Source: Pedobacter chinensis (GTDB taxonomy: Bacteria > Bacteroidota > Bacteroidia > Sphingobacteriales > Sphingobacteriaceae). From it: 64,000 nt of DNA. Shown piece after piece: positions 16,048 to 25,187 of this stretch. Location: contig NZ_QPKV01000002.1 of assembly GCF_003339865.1 (NCBI RefSeq), positions 186,001-250,000 on the forward strand, in the 5' to 3' direction. Numbering within the stretch: position 1 is the stretch's first letter; every line of letters begins with the position of its first letter. Under the pieces are notes generated by a model. The model was not told the origin of the DNA. It saw only the letters and a list, made by a program, of their open reading frames with translations, and searched no databases. Position numbers and translations under genes: made by a program.

Positions 16048-16658
16048 TATTTAGAAAGTATTTGGTTCAATTTTTTACGATAAAGCTTATCCATTTCCAT
16101 AAGTTCTGAATAATGGGCCCTCTTTAAAGCTTCACTTACAGATGATTGCGTTCTACCAGAAATAGCAGCCAACTCACTTTGAAGTAAATTTTCATTTTCA
16201 AGCGCCAGTTTTATCATTTCAGCCGCAACAATTCCCCAGCTATCCATTGTAATTAAAGATAGCTTAATTAGTACATTAATTTCTTCATCAAAATCTGGGA
16301 AATCAGTTTTAATAGCCAGATTAACCTTAGCTTGCTTTAAACTATCAAAGGCGATCCCGGAGTTTACAAATGCATCTCCACTTGATTCTGAAAGCTTTTT
16401 TCGTTTGTGTTTTACTTCTCCGATTCCAATGCCCATTCTTACATCCGCAGGTTTGTTTATTCTGATACAGGCTTTCAAATAAGCAGCGGTTTTAATCGCA
16501 TTTTCTGGTTCTACCTCCAGCTGAAAGCTATCTCCACGATATATTTCCCATTTGTTATTTTGCCCGGCGGCTAACTTTAAAGCAGTTTTCAAGCTCAATA
16601 GCCAGCTATCTTTTATTTTCCTTGAGCCTACAATATCACCTGTTATAATGCAAATCAT
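16047..16658 (-). CDS. SatD-like protein: cyclase-like domain plus C-terminal HTH
   Basis: Cytoplasmic 203-aa protein of the SatD family (named after Streptococcus mutans satD; biochemical role unknown). By eye the first ~130 residues carry, in order, segments resembling class III nucleotide cyclases: CIITGDIVGSRK (cyclase DIVGFT), IYRGDSFQLEV (second metal-binding Asp), RMGIGIGEV (GIHTGPV) and SSGDAFVNSGIAFDS (GDTVNxAxRxxS). The Asn of the last motif is kept but the transition-state Arg is Ala. The C-terminus (about 150-190) is a helix-turn-helix: LLQSELAAISGRTQSSVSEA. It is coupled to the DUF3307 membrane gene and preceded by three palindromes that its HTH may bind. Family membership is good; the cyclase relationship is my inference. 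Confidence 0.8.
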   Translation of the reverse strand: MICIITGDIVGSRKIKDSWLLSLKTALKLAAGQNNKWEIYRGDSFQLEVEPENAIKTAAYLKACIRINKPADVRMGIGIGEVKHKRKKLSESSGDAFVNSGIAFDSLKQAKVNLAIKTDFPDFDEEINVLIKLSLITMDSWGIVAAEMIKLALENENLLQSELAAISGRTQSSVSEALKRAHYSELMEMDKLYRKKLNQILSK

Positions 16659-16696
16659 AATACCAATATCGAATAAATTAATTGAATTTCAAAACT

Positions 16697-16774
16697 AATA
16701 TCGGCTAATTAGCCGATATTTCAATTTATCGGGTAATTACCCGATATTTCAATTTATCGGGTAATTAGCCGATA
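16697..16774. promoter_or_regulatory. Three tandem palindromes in a divergent promoter
   Basis: Palindromic units lie at 16697-16720, 16727-16746 and 16755-16774, with centres exactly 28 bp apart. The core is ATCGGSTAATTASCCGAT (S = C or G). The first two are perfect and the third has one non-matching pair. They fill the 156-bp gap between the SatD-like gene and the DNA-repair operon. The layout is that of a cooperative operator, most simply bound by the SatD-like HTH protein; that partner is inferred. Confidence 0.8.
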
Positions 16775-16814
16775 TGACATTAAAACTTATAATCAGCTTT
16801 ATTGTTTATTAGGC

Positions 16815-17843
16815 ATGGCATTAATCGAATTCACTAAAAAAGGCATTTATTGTAAGCAGGGCGATTTCTATATAGACCCCTGGTGGCCTGTAAATTATGC
16901 CGTAACCACACATGGCCACAGCGATCACGTACGTTTTGGCAATAAATATTATCTCTGTCATACGCTAACAAAACCAATTATTAAACGACGCATTAGCGAA
17001 GATTTAAATGTAGAAACCCTTGATTATGGAGAAAGCATTGTCAGAAATGGTGTGAATATTTCTTTTTTCCCCGCAGGCCATATCATCGGTTCAGCTCAGG
17101 TACGTTTAGAATATAAAGGAGAAATTTGTGTCGTTTCAGGCGATTATAAAATAGAAGATGACGGGATCAGCACTGCTTTTGAACCTGTAAAATGCCATTC
17201 ATTTGTTTCTGAAAGCACTTTTGGTCTACCTGTTTACAAATGGCAAAAACAAGATATCGTTTTCGATAAAATTAAAAGTTGGGTAAGTGATAACATCACT
17301 CAACAGAAAACAAGCATACTCATTGCTTATAGCTTAGGCAAAGCACAACGCTTAATTAAAAACCTAACCGGTAATATTCCTATTTATGTTCATAATAGCA
17401 TTGCAAACCTGAATGAGGTAATCATAAATGCAGGCGTAAATTTACCTGAAACCATTAGAATTACGCCCGAAATTACTAAAGATGAATTACAAAAGGGAAT
17501 TGTGATTGTTCCTCCGGTTATGAGAGATAGTCGCTGGATTAAAAACCTGAGTCATCCGGTAACCGGAATTTGCTCCGGTTGGATGCAAGTTCGGGCACAT
17601 CGCCGCTGGCAAAGTGCTGATGCGGGTTTTGCCTTGAGTGATCATGCCGATTGGACTGGTTTAATGGACGCTATTACTGCAACCGGTGCAGAGAAAGTTT
17701 ATGTTACGCACGGTTTTACGGCTGCTTTCAGTAGATTTTTAAACGATAATGGCATCGAATCTGCTGAAGTGACAACTAAATTCGGACAAGAAGATGATGA
17801 AGAGAATAAAGTTGATTTGGCTGAACAAAATGAAACGAAATAA
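16815..17843 (+). CDS. Ligase-associated DNA exonuclease (metallo-beta-lactamase fold)
   Basis: First gene of the Lhr/ligase repair cluster. Its 342 aa have a metallo-beta-lactamase fold related to SNM1/CPSF73-type nucleases. The metal-binding HGHSDH is at residues 33-38 (Gly between the first His pair), AGHIIGSAQV and VSGDYKIE supply the following ligands, and SDHADW near residue 276 is the beta-CASP-like motif. The start MALIEFTKKGIYCKQGDFYI is typical for the ligase-associated exonuclease family. The DNA ligase begins 3 bp after its stop, so the two are translated together. Homologs act in DNA end processing within the Exo/Lig/Lhr/MPE module. Confidence 0.92.
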   Translation: MALIEFTKKGIYCKQGDFYIDPWWPVNYAVTTHGHSDHVRFGNKYYLCHTLTKPIIKRRISEDLNVETLDYGESIVRNGVNISFFPAGHIIGSAQVRLEYKGEICVVSGDYKIEDDGISTAFEPVKCHSFVSESTFGLPVYKWQKQDIVFDKIKSWVSDNITQQKTSILIAYSLGKAQRLIKNLTGNIPIYVHNSIANLNEVIINAGVNLPETIRITPEITKDELQKGIVIVPPVMRDSRWIKNLSHPVTGICSGWMQVRAHRRWQSADAGFALSDHADWTGLMDAITATGAEKVYVTHGFTAAFSRFLNDNGIESAEVTTKFGQEDDEENKVDLAEQNETK

Positions 17844-17846
17844 GCT

Positions 17847-19436
17847 ATGAAACGTTTCGCACAACTCATCCAGCAACTCGAACTCAGCAATAAAACCAAC
17901 GATAAAATCGCTGCTTTGGTTAATTATTTCAATTATGCCGATGACAAAGACAAAGTTTGGGTGATTGCATTATTTACAGGCAAAAAACCGAAACGGCCAA
18001 TTAAATCTGCTTTATTAAAATATTGGGCAATTGAAATCACTCAAACACCAGAATGGCTGTTTTCTGAAAGTTATTCAAATGTTGGCGATTTAAGTGAAAC
18101 CATTGCCTTACTCCTGCCGCCTGCCGAAAATACTTCTGATTTCCAACTCCATAAATGGATTGAAAATTTACATGAACTGGAAGGAAAAGACGATGAAACC
18201 AAAAAAGAGTTCATTTTAAACGCCTGGAATACTTTGGAAACAAATGAACGCTTCATATTTAACAAGTTAATTTCTGGTAATTTCAGAATCGGGGTTTCCA
18301 ACAAAATGCTGGTAAATGCACTGGCAAAACAAAGCAGCTTAGATAGTGCCCAGATTATGCACAGCATTATGGGTAAATGGAATCCCTACGAAATCACTTT
18401 TAACGAATTAATTAATGGAATCCACGTTAATACCGATAACTCCTGGCCTTACCCCTTTTGCCTGGCTTATGCATTGGAAAATGAACCTGAAACATTAGGA
18501 AGTATTTCAGAGTGGCAGGCAGAATGGAAGTGGGATGGCATCCGTGGGCAAATTGTAAAACGAAACGGCGAATTATTTATCTGGTCGCGGGGAGAAGAAT
18601 TAGTAACAGAACAATTTCCGGAGCTACATTTTTTGATTGACATTTTACCAGATGGTGTGGTTTTAGATGGAGAAATTTTAGCGGTTCAGAATAAACAGGT
18701 TTTATCATTCAGCACATTACAACAACGTTTAAATCGTAAAACGATAAATAAGAAACAACTTGAAGATGCACCAATTGGCTTTTTCGTTTATGATATTTTA
18801 GAATATGAAACAAATGATTTCCGGGAGCAGCCCTTAAGTGAGCGAAGAAAAATATTAGTGCAATTAATTGGTGGATTAAATGAAAGCCCAGTGATTTTGT
18901 CGCCAGTGATAAACTGTAAATCATGGGAAGAACTGGCAGAGCTAAGGTTAACCTCACGTTCTATTAACAGCGAGGGGATTATGCTTAAAAAGTTAAGTTC
19001 ACCTTACCACAGTGGCAGAAAACGTGGCGATTGGTGGAAATGGAAAATCAATCCATATACGGTTGATGCCGTGATGATTTATGCCCAGAAAGGTAGTGGC
19101 CGCAGAGCAAATTTCTTTACCGACTACACTTTCGCTGTTCGCGATGGCGAAAATCTGGTTACCATCGCAAAAGCCTATTCGGGTTTAACTGATAAAGAAA
19201 TTAAAGAAGTAAACTCATTTGTTACCAGAAATGCAATCGAAAAATTCGGACCGGTACGTACTGTAAAACCTGAACTTGTTTTCGAAATCGCTTTTGAAGG
19301 AATTGCCCAAAGCAAAAGACATAAAGCTGGTTTAGCCTTACGTTTTCCCCGAATACTTCGTTGGCGTAAGGATAAAAAAGCCGATGAAATCAATACTTTA
19401 GAAGATTTAAGGCAATTGTTGAAATCAACGTTATAA
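17847..19436 (+). CDS. ATP-dependent DNA ligase
   Basis: Seals DNA nicks using ATP. The 529-aa protein has an N-terminal DNA-binding domain (residues 1-~200; FNKLISGNFRIGVSNKMLV), then the nucleotidyltransferase domain with adenylated Lys228 in EWKWDGIRG, motif III FFVYDIL, motif IV SEGIMLK and motif V WWKWK, and a C-terminal OB domain ending LALRFPRILRWRKDKKADEI. This is the ligase type found fused into exonuclease/helicase/phosphoesterase clusters, distinct from the NAD-dependent replicative LigA. The neighbours confirm membership of that module. Confidence 0.95.
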   Translation: MKRFAQLIQQLELSNKTNDKIAALVNYFNYADDKDKVWVIALFTGKKPKRPIKSALLKYWAIEITQTPEWLFSESYSNVGDLSETIALLLPPAENTSDFQLHKWIENLHELEGKDDETKKEFILNAWNTLETNERFIFNKLISGNFRIGVSNKMLVNALAKQSSLDSAQIMHSIMGKWNPYEITFNELINGIHVNTDNSWPYPFCLAYALENEPETLGSISEWQAEWKWDGIRGQIVKRNGELFIWSRGEELVTEQFPELHFLIDILPDGVVLDGEILAVQNKQVLSFSTLQQRLNRKTINKKQLEDAPIGFFVYDILEYETNDFREQPLSERRKILVQLIGGLNESPVILSPVINCKSWEELAELRLTSRSINSEGIMLKKLSSPYHSGRKRGDWWKWKINPYTVDAVMIYAQKGSGRRANFFTDYTFAVRDGENLVTIAKAYSGLTDKEIKEVNSFVTRNAIEKFGPVRTVKPELVFEIAFEGIAQSKRHKAGLALRFPRILRWRKDKKADEINTLEDLRQLLKSTL

Positions 19437-19510
19437 AGTATTTCTTAAGCTTGTTTGCAATGATGATCATCACCTAAATAAAAAGATTAAATTAGTTCTC
19501 TCATTAAAAT

Positions 19511-21988
19511 ATGGATCAAACAAAAACCAAAGGCTATAAAAAAATTAAGCAGTGGCTTAAAGCCAATGGTCGTAAGCCGTTTAAGTTTCAGGAAGATGCC
19601 TGGCAATACTATTTAAATGGTTATAGTGGTCTGGTTAACGCTCCTACGGGCTTCGGGAAAACATTTTCTTTATTTCTTGCTGTTGCGATAGAAGCTTTAA
19701 ATTCATCAGAAGCGAATGGTAAAAAAGCAAAAGACCGCCTTCAGTTAATCTGGATTACTCCACTCCGCTCCTTAGCTAAAGACATTGCAAGAGCCATGCG
19801 GGAAACATTGCTGGAACTGGAATTAGATTGGCACGTTGGTGTTCGCAATGGCGATACTTCTCAGGCAGAAAAAGTTCAGCAGAAAAAATCCATGCCTGAA
19901 ATACTATTGATTACGCCTGAAAGTCTGCATCTTCTTTTAGCACAAAAAGGTTCATCAACATTATTCAGAAACCTTAAATGCATCGTTGCTGATGAATGGC
20001 ATGAATTGTTAGGCAGCAAACGTGGCGTATTAGTGGAACTTGCCATTTCAAGAATCAAAGGCTTACAAAAACTGGAGAAAAACCAGTTCTTGAGGGTTTG
20101 GGGAATTTCTGCAACCATCGGCAATATAGAGGAGGCACTGGATGTTTTAGCGCCAAACCCGGAAACCAAAAGAATTATCGTAAAAGCTGATTTAGAAAAG
20201 AAAATACTCATCAAATCCATTTTGCCTGATGATATTGAAACATTGCCATGGGCAGGCCATTTGGGTTTAAAACTGGCTTATAAACTTTTACCAATTATTG
20301 AAAAAAGCAAAACCACATTGATTTTCATCAACACACGCGGTCAATCAGAAATGTGGTATCAGCATTTGCTAAACATAGAACCTGAATTGGCCGGAAGAAT
20401 TGCAATCCACCATGGTTCTATAGATTTTGAATTACGCAACTGGATTGAAGATGCATTGCACACAGGTCAGTTAAAAGCAGTGATCGCTACTTCATCTTTG
20501 GATTTAGGTGTCGATTTTAAACCTGTTGATACTGTTGTTCAAGTGGGGTCGCCAAAAGGAGTTGCACGATTTTTACAGCGTGCAGGCCGTTCAGGGCATT
20601 CTCCCCACGAGATTTCTAAAATATACTTCCTGCCAACTCATGCTTTGGAATTAGTAGAAGCTGCCGCCATTAAAGAAGCAGCGAAAACCAACAATATTGA
20701 AAGCAGAGAACCTTTTATTATGATTTTCGATACACTGATTCAATATTTGGTTACGCTGGCCATTGGCGATGGTTTTGATGATAAGGTCATTTATGAAGAA
20801 ATTAAAAACACCCATGCATTTAAGCTGATTTTACCAGAAGAATGGAGTTGGGTAATGCAGTTCATCACATCAGGCGGCGATAGTTTAAGTGCTTATAACG
20901 AATTTAAAAAGGTTACTAAAGATGAAGATGGCCTTTGGAAAGTGAAAAGCAGGCAGTTGGCCATGCGCCATCGGTTACATATCGGAACGATTGTGAGTGA
21001 TGCCATGCTGAAAGTTAAGTTCATTTCTGGCGGTTACATTGGCATGATTGAAGAATTTTTTGTCACCCGCCTGAAAGCCGGCGATAATTTCAGATTGGCT
21101 GGCAGAGTATTGGAGTTTATACAGGTAAAGGATATGACCGTGGTGGTTCGTGTAAGCAAACAGAAAAATGCAATTTCTCCCAGCTGGAATGGTGGTAGGT
21201 TGCCACTATCTTCAAATTTGGGTTCGGTTCTCCGTAAAAAATATAATGAAGCCCTTAATAAAACTCATCAGGATGAAGAACTAGATGCTGTTTACCCTTT
21301 ATTTCTATTGCAAGAGAAACGCTCACATGTACCACGAAATGATGAGTTATTGATTGAGCTCATCAATAATAAAGAAGGATTTCATCTTTTCGCTTATCCT
21401 TTTGAAGGGCGCTTGGTTCATGAAGTTTTAGCAGCGCTCGTAGCCTATCGTTTAAGTAAACTTCTGCCCATTAGTTTTTCCATTGCCATGAACGATTATG
21501 GCTTTGAGTTATTGAGTGAAACTGAAATCCCTATGGATGAATCAATTGCTTATGAAATTTTCTCTCCAAAAAACCTTACAGAAGACATTACTTTAAGTAT
21601 TAACTCAACAGAAATGGCCCGACGTAAATTCCGTGATATTGCCTGCATTTCAGGACTGGTTTTTCAAGGTTACCCTGGAAAGTATGTGGCAAATAAACAT
21701 CTCCAGTCATCTGCAGGTTTATTTTTTAATGTTTTTAGCGATTACGATAAACATAATTTACTTTTGCGGCAAGCTTACGATGAGGTATTTTATCAGCAAT
21801 TGGAAGAACCCAGATTAGCAGCCGCTTTAGAAAGAATTCAAAACGGCACAATTATTATTACCAATCCGAAGAGTTTTACACCATTCTCTTTCCCGATTAA
21901 AGTAGATAGTTTGAGGGAAAACATGAGTTCAGAAGAATTGGAACAACGAATTGCAAGAATGAAAGCCGAATCGGAGAAAATTAAGTAA
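19511..21988 (+). CDS. Ligase-associated Lhr-type DEXH helicase
   Basis: Superfamily 2 helicase of 825 aa, the Lhr-core type. Walker A APTGFGKT is at residues 44-51 and the DEWH box at 161-164. Motif III (SATI) follows, then motif V (ATSSLDLGVDF) and motif VI (QRAGRSGHS). The C-terminal half holds the winged-helix and Lhr-specific core domains (SDAMLKVKFISGGYIGMIEE, FNVFSDYDKHN). Lhr-core proteins are ATP-driven 3'-5' translocases that unwind RNA:DNA and DNA duplexes. It lies 74 bp after the ligase gene and is followed by the phosphoesterase, giving the order Exo-Lig-Lhr-MPE. Confidence 0.94.
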   Translation: MDQTKTKGYKKIKQWLKANGRKPFKFQEDAWQYYLNGYSGLVNAPTGFGKTFSLFLAVAIEALNSSEANGKKAKDRLQLIWITPLRSLAKDIARAMRETLLELELDWHVGVRNGDTSQAEKVQQKKSMPEILLITPESLHLLLAQKGSSTLFRNLKCIVADEWHELLGSKRGVLVELAISRIKGLQKLEKNQFLRVWGISATIGNIEEALDVLAPNPETKRIIVKADLEKKILIKSILPDDIETLPWAGHLGLKLAYKLLPIIEKSKTTLIFINTRGQSEMWYQHLLNIEPELAGRIAIHHGSIDFELRNWIEDALHTGQLKAVIATSSLDLGVDFKPVDTVVQVGSPKGVARFLQRAGRSGHSPHEISKIYFLPTHALELVEAAAIKEAAKTNNIESREPFIMIFDTLIQYLVTLAIGDGFDDKVIYEEIKNTHAFKLILPEEWSWVMQFITSGGDSLSAYNEFKKVTKDEDGLWKVKSRQLAMRHRLHIGTIVSDAMLKVKFISGGYIGMIEEFFVTRLKAGDNFRLAGRVLEFIQVKDMTVVVRVSKQKNAISPSWNGGRLPLSSNLGSVLRKKYNEALNKTHQDEELDAVYPLFLLQEKRSHVPRNDELLIELINNKEGFHLFAYPFEGRLVHEVLAALVAYRLSKLLPISFSIAMNDYGFELLSETEIPMDESIAYEIFSPKNLTEDITLSINSTEMARRKFRDIACISGLVFQGYPGKYVANKHLQSSAGLFFNVFSDYDKHNLLLRQAYDEVFYQQLEEPRLAAALERIQNGTIIITNPKSFTPFSFPIKVDSLRENMSSEELEQRIARMKAESEKIK

Positions 21989-22063
21989 CCTCAATAAGTA
22001 AAGTGGAGCTTGTTAAAATGCCTGGAAAGTCGTTTAGCAAGTTCAGAATGACAAGAAAACTAC

Positions 22064-22702
22064 ATGACGATTACAAGCCACGGAGAAGAATTGATTTTAG
22101 ATAAAGAAAGGGCTTTATACTTACCTCAGCACCAACTTTTAGCCATTAGTGATTTACACATTGGTAAATCAGCTCATTTTCGTAAAGCTGGTGTTCAGGT
22201 GCCATCAACCATAGCACAAAATGACTTACAACGTTTAAGCTTGCTTATTGATAAGTACAATCCAAAAATGTTATTGGTTAATGGAGATATGTTTCATCAT
22301 GGTTTAAATACAGATATTGATGAATTTTATGAGTGGAGAAAGCGTTATCAGGAATTGAATTTTATACTTGTTAAGGGAAATCACGACAGATTATCCAAAG
22401 CAGATTATAACAAAATGAGCATTGAAATCCATGAACCAAGTTTCTGTCTGGGTCCATTTTGCTTTATTCACGATGCACCTCAGTGCACTGAAGAAGAGTT
22501 ATATCCCATTAGCGGGCACATCCATCCAGGTGTTACTATTGTTGGCAAAGCAAAACAACGTTTAAAATTTCCCTGCTTTTACTTTGGTAATGATTATGCC
22601 GTTTTACCCGCTTTCAGCGCATTTACGGGTTTGTATAATATCTATCCGAAAAATTCAGAAAGAATTTTTGCCATCACTCCAAAAAATGTTGTACAAGTAT
22701 AA
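22064..22702 (+). CDS. pdeM: Ligase-associated metallophosphoesterase
   Basis: Last gene of the repair module, 212 aa. It is a calcineurin-like metallophosphoesterase with all the dinuclear metal motifs: ISDLHIGKSAHF, VNGDMFHHG, VKGNHDRL, FIHDAPQ and SGHIHPG. Family members from other bacteria are Mn-dependent phosphodiesterases encoded with Lhr, ligase and exonuclease. The 75-bp gap from the helicase contains a fragment (AAGTTCAGAATGACAAG) like the interspersed intergenic sequences elsewhere in the window. It is convergent with the thioredoxin gene with zero spacing, and no clear terminator is visible between them. Confidence 0.92.
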   Translation: MTITSHGEELILDKERALYLPQHQLLAISDLHIGKSAHFRKAGVQVPSTIAQNDLQRLSLLIDKYNPKMLLVNGDMFHHGLNTDIDEFYEWRKRYQELNFILVKGNHDRLSKADYNKMSIEIHEPSFCLGPFCFIHDAPQCTEEELYPISGHIHPGVTIVGKAKQRLKFPCFYFGNDYAVLPAFSAFTGLYNIYPKNSERIFAITPKNVVQV

Positions 22703-22999
22703 TCAGGCATGTGAATCTATGATTTGCTTCAGTTGGGATGCTTGCAAAACCCCGCTCTGACGCCAGATTTGTTTGCCATTTTTAAATAACATAAGCGTTG
22801 GTACACTTTGAACACTGTAAGCGGCAGCAGCAGCCTGATTCTTATCAATATCAACTTTAATAATTGAAACAGAATCACCAACCTGAGCTTTCAATTGTGC
22901 TAAAATTGGTTTCATCATTTTACAGGGGCCGCACCACTCTGCAAAAAAATCAACCAATACAGGTTTATTGCCATTTATTAATTCTGAAAACTTAGCCAT
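22703..22999 (-). CDS. trxA: Thioredoxin
   Basis: Cytoplasmic thiol-disulfide oxidoreductase of 98 aa with no signal peptide. The active site is WCGPC with Cys23 and Cys26, in [17 protein letters not shown]. The cis-Pro loop [16 protein letters not shown] follows. It is short but complete. It ends exactly next to the stop of the convergent phosphoesterase gene. The gene stands alone; which of several thioredoxins it is cannot be told from the window. Confidence 0.92.
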   Translation of the reverse strand: MAKFSELINGNKPVLVDFFAEWCGPCKMMKPILAQLKAQVGDSVSIIKVDIDKNQAAAAAYSVQSVPTLMLFKNGKQIWRQSGVLQASQLKQIIDSHA

Positions 23000-23050
23000 G
23001 ATTTTAATTTTTATTTACAAACAAATACCTGATGGTTTTGGTTTTAAACG

Positions 23051-23084
23051 AAAGAAGTCAAGCTTTTAAAAACTTGACTTCTTT
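23051..23084 (-). terminator. Hairpin terminator of the ferritin-like gene
   Basis: A perfect 12-bp stem AAAGAAGTCAAG / CTTGACTTCTTT with a 10-nt loop lies just downstream of the minus-strand gene ending at 23102. The T tract on the minus strand is moderate and interrupted. Confidence 0.65.
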
Positions 23085-23101
23085 AATATAACGTTAATCA
23101 T

Positions 23102-23728
23102 TTACGATTTAATCTCTTTATCAGTCAGCAACTCTGCATTTAATGCTCCTACCCAGCTATCAAACAAAGCCTGCTCAATTTTAATTACTTCAGCAGCGTG
23201 GTTTTCCCAATCATCAGAAAAAGCAACCAGTTGATTGATCATTTCTTCAAGATGGCCTTCTTCTTCCAAAATAATCGATTTTACATTTACCTTGCTTTTA
23301 GCCTCATCCAATACTGATTGATAAACCGGGTAAAGTTCATCTGCACGAACTTCGATGGCATAAGTTACAAATAGATAAGCAGCAAATTTCAGCTCATATC
23401 CTGATAGATTAAACTTTGCTTTTAAATAACGGCAAACAGCGATATCCAAAGCATGTAAATAGTATTTTGTTTGGTTAGGAGAAAGTAATTCTGTATTGGT
23501 ATAAGTTTTACATAAATCTTCTCCAACCTTTGCAATTTGCTTTTTTAAATAATAAGCATGACGATGTTCTTCAGCAGCATGTTTAAGAATAATGAGATTT
23601 ACATTTTCTTTATGTTCTGATGCCGAAATCTTCTTTGCACCTGCATTTTCCATATAAGACAATGTATTTAACCATTTGGCATGTAATACATTATCAGTAA
23701 CTATCGATTGTAAAACTGAATCTAACAT
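23102..23728 (-). CDS. Ferritin-like four-helix protein (putative di-iron)
   Basis: All-helical 208-aa protein without signal peptide. Two clusters look like di-iron carboxylate motifs: HAAEEHRHAYYLKKQI near residue 50-65 and ILEEEGHLEEMI near residue 155, matching the E-x-x-H spacing of ferritin-like proteins (rubrerythrin, MiaE-like and similar). I cannot assign it to a named family. It could be an oxygenase, an iron-binding stress protein or a degenerate member. It stands between thioredoxin and the E2 gene on the same strand but has its own terminator; a redox link to thioredoxin is only suggestive. Confidence 0.6.
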   Translation of the reverse strand: MLDSVLQSIVTDNVLHAKWLNTLSYMENAGAKKISASEHKENVNLIILKHAAEEHRHAYYLKKQIAKVGEDLCKTYTNTELLSPNQTKYYLHALDIAVCRYLKAKFNLSGYELKFAAYLFVTYAIEVRADELYPVYQSVLDEAKSKVNVKSIILEEEGHLEEMINQLVAFSDDWENHAAEVIKIEQALFDSWVGALNAELLTDKEIKS

Positions 23729-23805
23729 CTCTATTTTTTCATTGTTAAACTAAGAAGTGGCTGGCATTTCATCTAACTGAAAACTAACTGGTAATTGCAA
23801 ACTAA

Positions 23806-25140
23806 TTAGATTTCTCTATTCAAGTCCCACGCTTCCAAATAATCAGCTACTCTGCGAACGAACATCCCTCCTAATGAACCATCAACTACTCTATGGTCGT
23901 AAGACAAAGAAAGGAACATCATGTGGCGAATCGCAATTACATCACCATATTCGGTTTCTAAAACGGCTGGTTTCTTTTTAATCGCACCAACAGCTAAAAT
24001 GGCTACCTGAGGTTGGTTAATAATTGGTGTGCCCATTACATTTCCAAACGAACCCACATTGGTTAGCGTGAAAGTACCGCCCTGAGTTTCATCTGGTTTT
24101 AATTTAGCGTTTCTTGCTCTGGTTGCTAAATCATTAACTGATTTTGTTAAACCGACAAGATTAAGCTGATCAGCATTTCTGATCACAGGAACAATTAAGT
24201 TTCCACTTGGTAAAGCTGCAGCCATACCAATATTGATGTCTCTTTTCTTAATGATTTGAGTTCCGTTAACAGATACATTGATCATTGGAAAATCTTTAAT
24301 TGCTTTTGCTACCGCCTCAACAAAAATCGGAGTAAAAGTTATTTTCTCATTCTCCCGCTTTTCGAAGCTGTTTTTCACTTTATTGCGCCATAAAACCATA
24401 TTGGTTACATCGGCTTCAACAAAAGAAGTTACATGGGGCGAAGTCGTTTTGCTCATCACCATATGATCGGCAATCAACTTACGCATCCTGTCCATTTCTA
24501 TAATTTCATCATTACCACTTACACTGGTTGTTGATGTTTTATTTATAGCTGGAGTTTGTGGAGCAGCAGATGCTGTTTCTATTGTTGTTTTTGCAGCTTG
24601 TGCTTGAGAAGTTTCAACTGGCTGACCTCCATTTTTACTGGCGATATAATTTAATAAGTCATCTTTATTTAAGCGACCATCAGCACCAGAACCTTTAATT
24701 GAATCTAATTCAGCTAAAGTAATATTCTCTTGTGCAGCAATACTTTTAACCAGTGGAGAATAAAAGCGATCTGAAGTGGCAAAATCATTTTGAGTCACTG
24801 TTTTTTCAACAGCCAATTGATCAATGCCAGGAATGGCCTCAGCTTTTTCTTCCACAATCGGAGCAGCAGCAGGTTCTTCTGGTTTTACATCATGACCACC
24901 TTCTGTTTCGATAATTGCAATGATATCACCAACCTGAGCAACTTCATCTTCCTTAAATAATTGTTTAACCAATTTACCGGAAACAGGTGATGGCACTTCA
25001 GAATCAACTTTATCAGTTGCTATTTCCAGAATAGTATCATCTAAATCAATAGAATCGCCAACTTGTTTTACCCATTTAATCACTGTTGCTTCTGCAACAC
25101 TTTCACCCATTTTTGGTAACAATAGTTCGTATTGAGCCAT
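23806..25140 (-). CDS. Dihydrolipoamide acyltransferase (E2 of a 2-oxo acid dehydrogenase)
   Basis: E2 core of a 2-oxo acid dehydrogenase complex, 444 aa. The lipoyl domain spans residues 1-78 with the lipoylated Lys44 in EIATDKVDSEV. An Ala/Pro-rich linker follows, then the peripheral-subunit-binding domain (SPLVKSIAAQENITLAELDS), a second linker and the catalytic domain. The His-x3-Asp-Gly acyltransferase motif DHRVVDG is near residue 416-421. The sequence style fits branched-chain or general 2-oxo acid complexes. No E1 or E3 gene is adjacent, so its partners are encoded elsewhere; the substrate is not certain. Confidence 0.92.
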   Translation of the reverse strand: MAQYELLLPKMGESVAEATVIKWVKQVGDSIDLDDTILEIATDKVDSEVPSPVSGKLVKQLFKEDEVAQVGDIIAIIETEGGHDVKPEEPAAAPIVEEKAEAIPGIDQLAVEKTVTQNDFATSDRFYSPLVKSIAAQENITLAELDSIKGSGADGRLNKDDLLNYIASKNGGQPVETSQAQAAKTTIETASAAPQTPAINKTSTTSVSGNDEIIEMDRMRKLIADHMVMSKTTSPHVTSFVEADVTNMVLWRNKVKNSFEKRENEKITFTPIFVEAVAKAIKDFPMINVSVNGTQIIKKRDINIGMAAALPSGNLIVPVIRNADQLNLVGLTKSVNDLATRARNAKLKPDETQGGTFTLTNVGSFGNVMGTPIINQPQVAILAVGAIKKKPAVLETEYGDVIAIRHMMFLSLSYDHRVVDGSLGGMFVRRVADYLEAWDLNREI

Positions 25141-25187
25141 ATTAAATTACAGTATTTTATATTGGTAACCCGACAAAAATACAGTTT

